From NCBI GenBank assembly GCA_036505275.1, contig DASXTS010000297.1, forward strand, positions 1-10,640: a DNA stretch of 10,640 nt. Reading direction: 5' to 3'. This stretch comes from DASXTS01 sp036505275 (GTDB lineage: Bacteria > Actinomycetota > Actinomycetes > Mycobacteriales > Pseudonocardiaceae). The notes below the pieces were generated by a model. The model worked only from the letters and a program-made list of their open reading frames with translations, did no database searches and was not told where the DNA came from. Shown piece after piece: positions 7,004 through 10,640 of this stretch. The position numbers were made by a program, and so were the translations under genes. Within the stretch, counting starts at the first letter, position 1, and each line of letters opens with the position of its first letter.

Positions 7004-7057
7004 CGCTCCTGACCCACGGGCCGCCCTGCGGGGATCTCCGTGCACCGGTCAGGAGCG
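7004..7057 (-). terminator. Strong hairpin at the end of the ABC operon, overlapping the stop codon
   Basis: CGCTCCTGACC (7004-7014) is perfectly complementary to GGTCAGGAGCG (7047-7057). The stem continues after a 4-nt bulge as CACGG/CCGTG (7015-7019 with 7038-7042), and a CCGC/GCGG hairpin (7021-7024 with 7028-7031) lies inside. The TGA stop of the last operon gene (7051-7049) is within the outer stem. There is no U-tract on the minus-strand side, which is common for actinobacterial hairpin terminators. It may alternatively be a 3' mRNA-stabilising structure. Confidence 0.6.
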
Positions 7058-7645
7058 GCGGCTGCCCAGGACGGCGTAGGCGAGGGTGCCGGCGACGGCG
7101 AGGGCGACGGCCGTGACGGTGGCGGATCGGACATCGGGCGGCTGCACCATCCAGGTGAGCATGATCTTGTACGCCGGGCGGGTGGGCGGCTCTCCCATGG
7201 GGGGCGCGTATCGCAGCACGAGCACGGTCCAGATGACGGGCAGCAGCGGTGCGCGGGCGGCGCCGAGGACGGCCGCGCCGAGGGCGACCAGGCCGGCGAG
7301 CCCGGCGACGTTGCGGGCGATGTGGCCGGTGCCGGCCATCTGCTGGCCGGCGAGTGCGGTGGCGGCCAGCAGCGCGGCGACGACCGCGCCGGCCACGACG
7401 ATGTGCGCGGCGCGGCGCGGCGGCCAGGCGATGGCGGAGGCCCGGTCCAGATCCGGGTCGGCGCCGGCGAGGCCGGGCGCGAGCGCGATGGTGGCGGCCA
7501 GCGCGGTGAGCAAGGCGGTGAGGACCCGGCCCTGGGGGTGGTCGATGGCCAGGCCCAGGGCCCACAGCGCCACCGCGCAGCCCAGCACGGTGGCGGCGGT
7601 CGCCGGTGCCGCCCGGGAGCGCAGGTACAGGACCAGCGGTCTCAC
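7049..7645 (-). CDS. Small six-helix membrane protein, probable ABC exporter component
   Basis: 198 residues from GTG 7645. The start overlaps the stop of the upstream gene as GTGA (4 nt), which implies translational coupling and fixes the start even though the ribosome binding site is weak. About six hydrophobic helices can be seen, roughly at residues 15-34, 41-60, 81-100, 113-130, 133-148 and 174-193. A positively charged N-terminus (MRPLVLYLRSR) and a basic end (GSRRS) fit both ends being cytoplasmic. No motif identifies the family. As the last gene after an ABC ATPase and a larger membrane protein, it is most likely a second transmembrane subunit or an accessory to the transporter; this is inference from context. 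Confidence 0.85.
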   Translation of the reverse strand: MRPLVLYLRSRAAPATAATVLGCAVALWALGLAIDHPQGRVLTALLTALAATIALAPGLAGADPDLDRASAIAWPPRRAAHIVVAGAVVAALLAATALAGQQMAGTGHIARNVAGLAGLVALGAAVLGAARAPLLPVIWTVLVLRYAPPMGEPPTRPAYKIMLTWMVQPPDVRSATVTAVALAVAGTLAYAVLGSRRS

Positions 7646-9036
7646 CGGGTGCCGCTCGTGCCGGTGAGAAGGTCCAACCGGTCGCCGGGGGCGCAGGTGC
7701 GCTCGGCGTCGCGCAGGGCCGCGACGCGGGCCCGCTGCCGGTCGGCGGGCAGGGCGTGCAGGGCGTCCAGGGCTTGGCGGGCGAGCGTCACGTCGAGCTC
7801 CTCGCCGGCCCGAGCCGGCTCCGGGTCGCGGTCGAGGAGCCAGGCCCCGGCAGCCCGCCGCGCCGCGAGGTACCGGGCCTCCGCGTCGGGGCGCGACCCG
7901 CCGGAGATCACCTTGCCGGGGGAGGCGCCCGGCAGGTTCGGGCACGGCGGGACGCCGGCGCCGTCGAGCATGATCTCCACCAGGTCGTCGGGGGTCCGTG
8001 CCAGCACGTCGTCGTCGGGTGAAACGAACGCCAGGAGCGTGTCCGCCGGTGGTCGACCGTCGTCACGGCCGTCGCCGAAGGTCCGCAGCATGACGCGGGT
8101 GGGCGCCGGGGGCAGCTTCGCCGCGAGGACGGACAGCGCCTGCCGGGCCGGGCCGCTCAGCTCGTCCAGCGCGTAGGAGTGCATTCGCGCGATGCACACC
8201 TGGGGTTCGTCGCGGGTGCAGACCACCTCGGTGGCGCGAGGATCCGCGACCCAGGCGGCGGCGAGCTGGCGGGGCATCGCCGGCACGGCGATCGCCGCAC
8301 CGAGCAGCACCGGTAGGAGGGCGGCCACCCGGGTGGCGGTCCGGGCCGCCGCGAGCAGGGCCAGCCCGGTGGCGGCCACCGCCACCAGCCACAGCGCCTG
8401 GGACAGGTTCGCCCGGGCGGAGAGCACCTGCAGCTCGTACCCGCCGTCGCGAGGGCCCTGCAGGAACGGGAGGAGCAGGACGGCGCCGGGCTCGCCCCGG
8501 TCCTGGTCGCGGAGCATGGGTGGCACGACCGCGAGCCCGAGGAAGGCGATCACGACGAGCATCGGGGCGGTCAGCGGCGAGGGCAGCAGCGCGCCGATGG
8601 CCAGGCCCAGCCAGGCCGCGGCGACCAGGGCAAGCGCCCCGAGCGCGATGAGTGGGACCGCGCCGGCCGGAAAGTACCCGTCGGGGTGGCGCAGATGCCC
8701 GGTGCCCCCGGCCAGCATGACGAGGTAGGCGACGACGGCGGCGATGGCCATGGCGGTCGCGACCGGCAGCACCCGCTGCGGCCGCGGCCGCGCTGTGGTG
8801 GCGATCAGCTCCTCGACCCGCGAGCGGCGCTCACGGATGCCCTGCCAGGCGCCGGCCGCGAGCGCCAGCGGCCAGGTGAGCTGCATGATGTCGCGCTGGA
8901 CGACGACCAGCTCCATCCACGACCGGTACGGCGGGTTGCTGGCGAAGAGCACGAACACGCCGACCGCCGCGATCACCAGCGCGGCCGGCATGGCGACCGA
9001 GCGGCGCAGCTCGATACCGAGGATCCGGGCGCCCAT
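7642..9036 (-). CDS. Membrane protein with C-terminal cysteine-bearing domain, probable ABC permease
   Basis: 464 residues from ATG 9036. The upstream ATPase stop shares one base with this ATG (TGATG), and GAGAGGG lies 7 nt before it. The N-terminal half is a membrane domain. Clear helices are near 16-33, 91-110, 127-150, 157-173, 213-232 and 236-253, with a possible further one near 54-66. A charged loop (QGIRERRSRVEELIATTARPRP, split by the 54-66/91-110 helices) resembles ABC-2-type permeases. Residues 254-464 are soluble and carry four cysteines (273, 281, 365, 448), the first two in VVCTRDEPQVCIARMH. If seven helices are real, this domain is outside the membrane and could form disulfides. 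With the ATPase it should make the transport pore; the substrate cannot be told from sequence. The family was not recognised with certainty. Confidence 0.85.
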   Translation of the reverse strand: MGARILGIELRRSVAMPAALVIAAVGVFVLFASNPPYRSWMELVVVQRDIMQLTWPLALAAGAWQGIRERRSRVEELIATTARPRPQRVLPVATAMAIAAVVAYLVMLAGGTGHLRHPDGYFPAGAVPLIALGALALVAAAWLGLAIGALLPSPLTAPMLVVIAFLGLAVVPPMLRDQDRGEPGAVLLLPFLQGPRDGGYELQVLSARANLSQALWLVAVAATGLALLAAARTATRVAALLPVLLGAAIAVPAMPRQLAAAWVADPRATEVVCTRDEPQVCIARMHSYALDELSGPARQALSVLAAKLPPAPTRVMLRTFGDGRDDGRPPADTLLAFVSPDDDVLARTPDDLVEIMLDGAGVPPCPNLPGASPGKVISGGSRPDAEARYLAARRAAGAWLLDRDPEPARAGEELDVTLARQALDALHALPADRQRARVAALRDAERTCAPGDRLDLLTGTSGTR

Positions 9037-9851
9037 CAGGATTCCCTCTCGCGGTGGCGACGCAGGATGGCCGAGTAGCCGCGTTCGGCGGCGCTGTCCG
9101 CGGCGCCGGTGTCAGCGCCGACGTCACTGCTTGCCGCGGCGGCGAGATCGGTCGGCAGGCCCTGGAACACCAGCCGGCCGGCGTCGATCAGCGTGACGTC
9201 GGTGCAGGCGGCCGCCACGTCCTCCACCAGATGGGTGCAGACCAGCACGCAGGTGTCGACGCCCAGCTCGCGCAGCAGCGCGCGGAACTGCAGGCGCTGG
9301 TCCGGGTCCAGCCCGGCGGTGGGCTCGTCCAGCAGCAGGATCCGTGGGTCGTTGACGATGGCCTGGGCGATCCCGGCCCGGCGCACCATGCCACCGGAGA
9401 GGGTCTTCATCCGGTCGTCGGCCCGATCGGCGAGCCCGACCCGTTCGATCGCACGCTGCACCGCGCCCGGCGTCTCGGCGGCCGGCATCTCCTTGAGCCA
9501 GGCGATGTACTCGACGAACTCGCGAACGGTGAACCGCCGGTAGTAGCCGAACTCCTGGGGCAGGTACCCGATCTGGCGGCGCAGGCCGCGCAGGTCGATG
9601 CGGCCGTTGACCTTCTCGCCGAGCAGCGTCAGCGTGCCGCCCGCCGGGCGCAGCACGGTGGCGATCGAGCGGACCAGGGTGGTCTTGCCGGCGCCGTTGG
9701 GCCCGAGCAGGCCGTGCACGCCGGTGTCCATCGACAGGTCCAGCCCGTCGACGGCCATCCGCCGACCCGCGCGCACCCGCAGCGCCTGCGCGTGGATCGC
9801 CCACGCGTACGAGGTCGCCGCGGTCTCCGCGGCGCTCACCGCACGGACCAT
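9036..9851 (-). CDS. ABC transporter ATP-binding protein
   Basis: 271 residues, a single nucleotide-binding domain acting at the inner face of the membrane as a dimer with the membrane subunits encoded downstream. Seen: Walker A GPNGAGKT (50-57), Q-loop YLPQEFGYY with Q99, signature LSGGM (151-155), Walker B ILLLDEP with D175 and catalytic E176, D-loop AGLDP, and H-loop CTHLVED with H207. The arrangement resembles ATPases of multidrug/ABC-2 exporters (CcmA/DrrA-like). The end (about 240-271) is an Ala/Asp/Ser-rich linker plus a basic tail. ATG 9851 was chosen because GGAGG lies 8 nt upstream; a GTG at 9839, which would give a GTGA overlap, lacks a suitably placed site. The start overlaps the preceding gene by 16 nt. 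Confidence 0.95.
   Translation of the reverse strand: MVRAVSAAETAATSYAWAIHAQALRVRAGRRMAVDGLDLSMDTGVHGLLGPNGAGKTTLVRSIATVLRPAGGTLTLLGEKVNGRIDLRGLRRQIGYLPQEFGYYRRFTVREFVEYIAWLKEMPAAETPGAVQRAIERVGLADRADDRMKTLSGGMVRRAGIAQAIVNDPRILLLDEPTAGLDPDQRLQFRALLRELGVDTCVLVCTHLVEDVAAACTDVTLIDAGRLVFQGLPTDLAAAASSDVGADTGAADSAAERGYSAILRRHRERES
9044..9050 (-). promoter_or_regulatory. Ribosome binding site of the 464-residue membrane protein
   Basis: On the minus strand GAGAGGG is followed by a 7-nt spacer and the ATG at 9036. It lies inside the last codons of the ATPase gene and supports translational coupling of the two. Confidence 0.6.
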
Positions 9852-10640
9852 GTGTCACGCCTCCATCCCGTGTAGGCGCCGCGGCGCCACCCCAGCGCCA
9901 CCGCGATCACGACGATCAACCCGGCCCAGTACGGCAGGCTGGCCGGCTCCAACAGCACGGGAGTCCGGGCGGCGAGCACGCTCGGGGCGATCACACCGCC
10001 GGTCCAGGCCAGCGCCAGCGCGCCGGCCGCCCAGCGCAGCCCGATCACCTCGCCCAGCGCGAGGGCGCCAGCCGTGAAGGTCAGGCACGGCAACAGCCAC
10101 CGGGCCGGCGACGCGCCGACCAGCGAGCCGGCCAGGGCCAGCGCCGGGATGACCACCACCAGCACCGCCAGGGTGCGCCGCAGCACGAGGTACAGCCCGG
10201 CCCGCGGGCTGGCCACCACCACCTCGTGGGCAGGGTCGAGGCCCGCGGACCAGACCGCGGCCACCCCGAGCAGCGGCGCCACCGGTGCCACCAGTAGCAC
10301 CAGCGACGGCAGCACCCGGCTGCTGCCCACCAGGTCCAGCCCGAGCGCCGCCGCGACCACCAGCACCGTCATGGCCAGCCGCGGCCAGACGCCCGGCGGC
10401 ACCCACCGGGCCACCCGGCGCGGCAGCCGCCGCGCGGGCATCTGCGGGCTGCGGGCCACCTCGGTCGCCAGCCGCTCGCGCACCTGGGCCAGCAGCGACA
10501 CCGTCTCCGGGCTGAACCGGGCCACCGCCGTGCCGAGACCCTCCCGGCAGGAGGCGCACGACTCCAGGTGCCCCTCGACCGCCCACAGCGCGTCCGCCGC
10601 GATGCCGGCGCCCCCGGTGGCGTACCGCTCCAGCACGGCC
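9836..10640 (-). CDS. zf-HC2 anti-sigma-like membrane protein (5' end cut by window)
   Basis: At least 266 residues; the frame runs open off the right edge, so the true start is probably outside. GTG 10636 is the first possible start seen and is likely internal, because zf-HC2 proteins usually have some residues before the LERYA segment. Counting from 10636, H23-x3-C27-x2-C30 (HLESCASC) is the zinc-finger pattern of ZAS-type anti-sigma factors. A basic linker (about 67-85) and six hydrophobic helices follow (about 85-103, 108-128, 153-172, 180-200, 203-222, 235-250). An anti-sigma domain fused to a polytopic domain, directly upstream of an ABC ATPase, suggests a sensor or regulatory role tied to the transporter. 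The cognate sigma factor, if any, should be just beyond 10640. The function is inferred from motif and context. Confidence 0.85.
   Translation of the reverse strand, partial: AVLERYATGGAGIAADALWAVEGHLESCASCREGLGTAVARFSPETVSLLAQVRERLATEVARSPQMPARRLPRRVARWVPPGVWPRLAMTVLVVAAALGLDLVGSSRVLPSLVLLVAPVAPLLGVAAVWSAGLDPAHEVVVASPRAGLYLVLRRTLAVLVVVIPALALAGSLVGASPARWLLPCLTFTAGALALGEVIGLRWAAGALALAWTGGVIAPSVLAARTPVLLEPASLPYWAGLIVVIAVALGWRRGAYTGWRRDTWSVR
9860..9864 (-). promoter_or_regulatory. Ribosome binding site of the ABC ATPase
   Basis: A perfect GGAGG on the minus strand, 8 nt before ATG 9851 and inside the end of the preceding reading frame. It decides between ATG 9851 and GTG 9839. Confidence 0.7.

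Larger units (their letters stand above)
6722..7048. other. Intergenic region between the ABC operon and the crotonase gene
   Basis: 327 bp, upstream of the crotonase gene and downstream of the ABC operon. It contains palindrome copy B (6831-6890), a compact dyad (6939-6957) and most of the operon-end hairpin (7004-7057). Several short frames are open on both strands between 6722 and 6830, but none has a supported start or recognisable product. The crotonase promoter is expected here; no convincing -10/-35 pair was seen. Confidence 0.6.

Overview
The window is very GC-rich, with strong G/C at third codon positions, frequent GTG starts and actinobacterial-type protein families. It most likely comes from a high-GC actinomycete chromosome. 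The order cannot be settled from the sequence; Pseudonocardiales or Micromonosporales would be plausible.

Layout from left to right. Positions 1-363 hold no confident gene. They carry a 12-bp-period repeat and a long imperfect palindrome just upstream of hrpA. HrpA (364-4422, +) is a full-length DEAH-box RNA helicase with an unusual run of fourteen 12-bp units (tetrapeptides of the TER-x type) near its N-terminus. It converges on rtcB (4409-5581, -), the GTP-dependent RNA ligase, and the two coding ends overlap by 14 nt. Behind rtcB lies a spacer (5582-5968) with what looks like the N-terminal remnant of a FAD-linked oxidase. Next is a crotonase/enoyl-CoA hydratase gene (5969-6721, -) with both catalytic glutamates. 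The intergenic region 6722-7048 contains a second copy of the long palindrome, a compact GGTCA-n3-TGACC-type dyad, and part of a strong hairpin at the end of the next operon.

The right third (7049-10640, -) is one tightly coupled operon, read right to left. It encodes an anti-sigma-like zf-HC2 membrane protein (cut by the window edge), an ABC ATPase, a large membrane protein with a four-cysteine C-terminal domain, and a small six-helix membrane protein. Every junction overlaps (16, 1 and 4 nt). The set looks like an ABC exporter under envelope-stress or sigma-factor-type control.

The least explained signal is a pair of 56-bp imperfect palindromes (cores 219-274 and 6833-6888). They have the same length, the same internal-loop layout and conserved arms around a diverged centre. 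They lie in the same orientation on either side of the hrpA-rtcB-crotonase block. They look like copies of a dispersed structured intergenic element. No complete new defence or metabolic system is evident.
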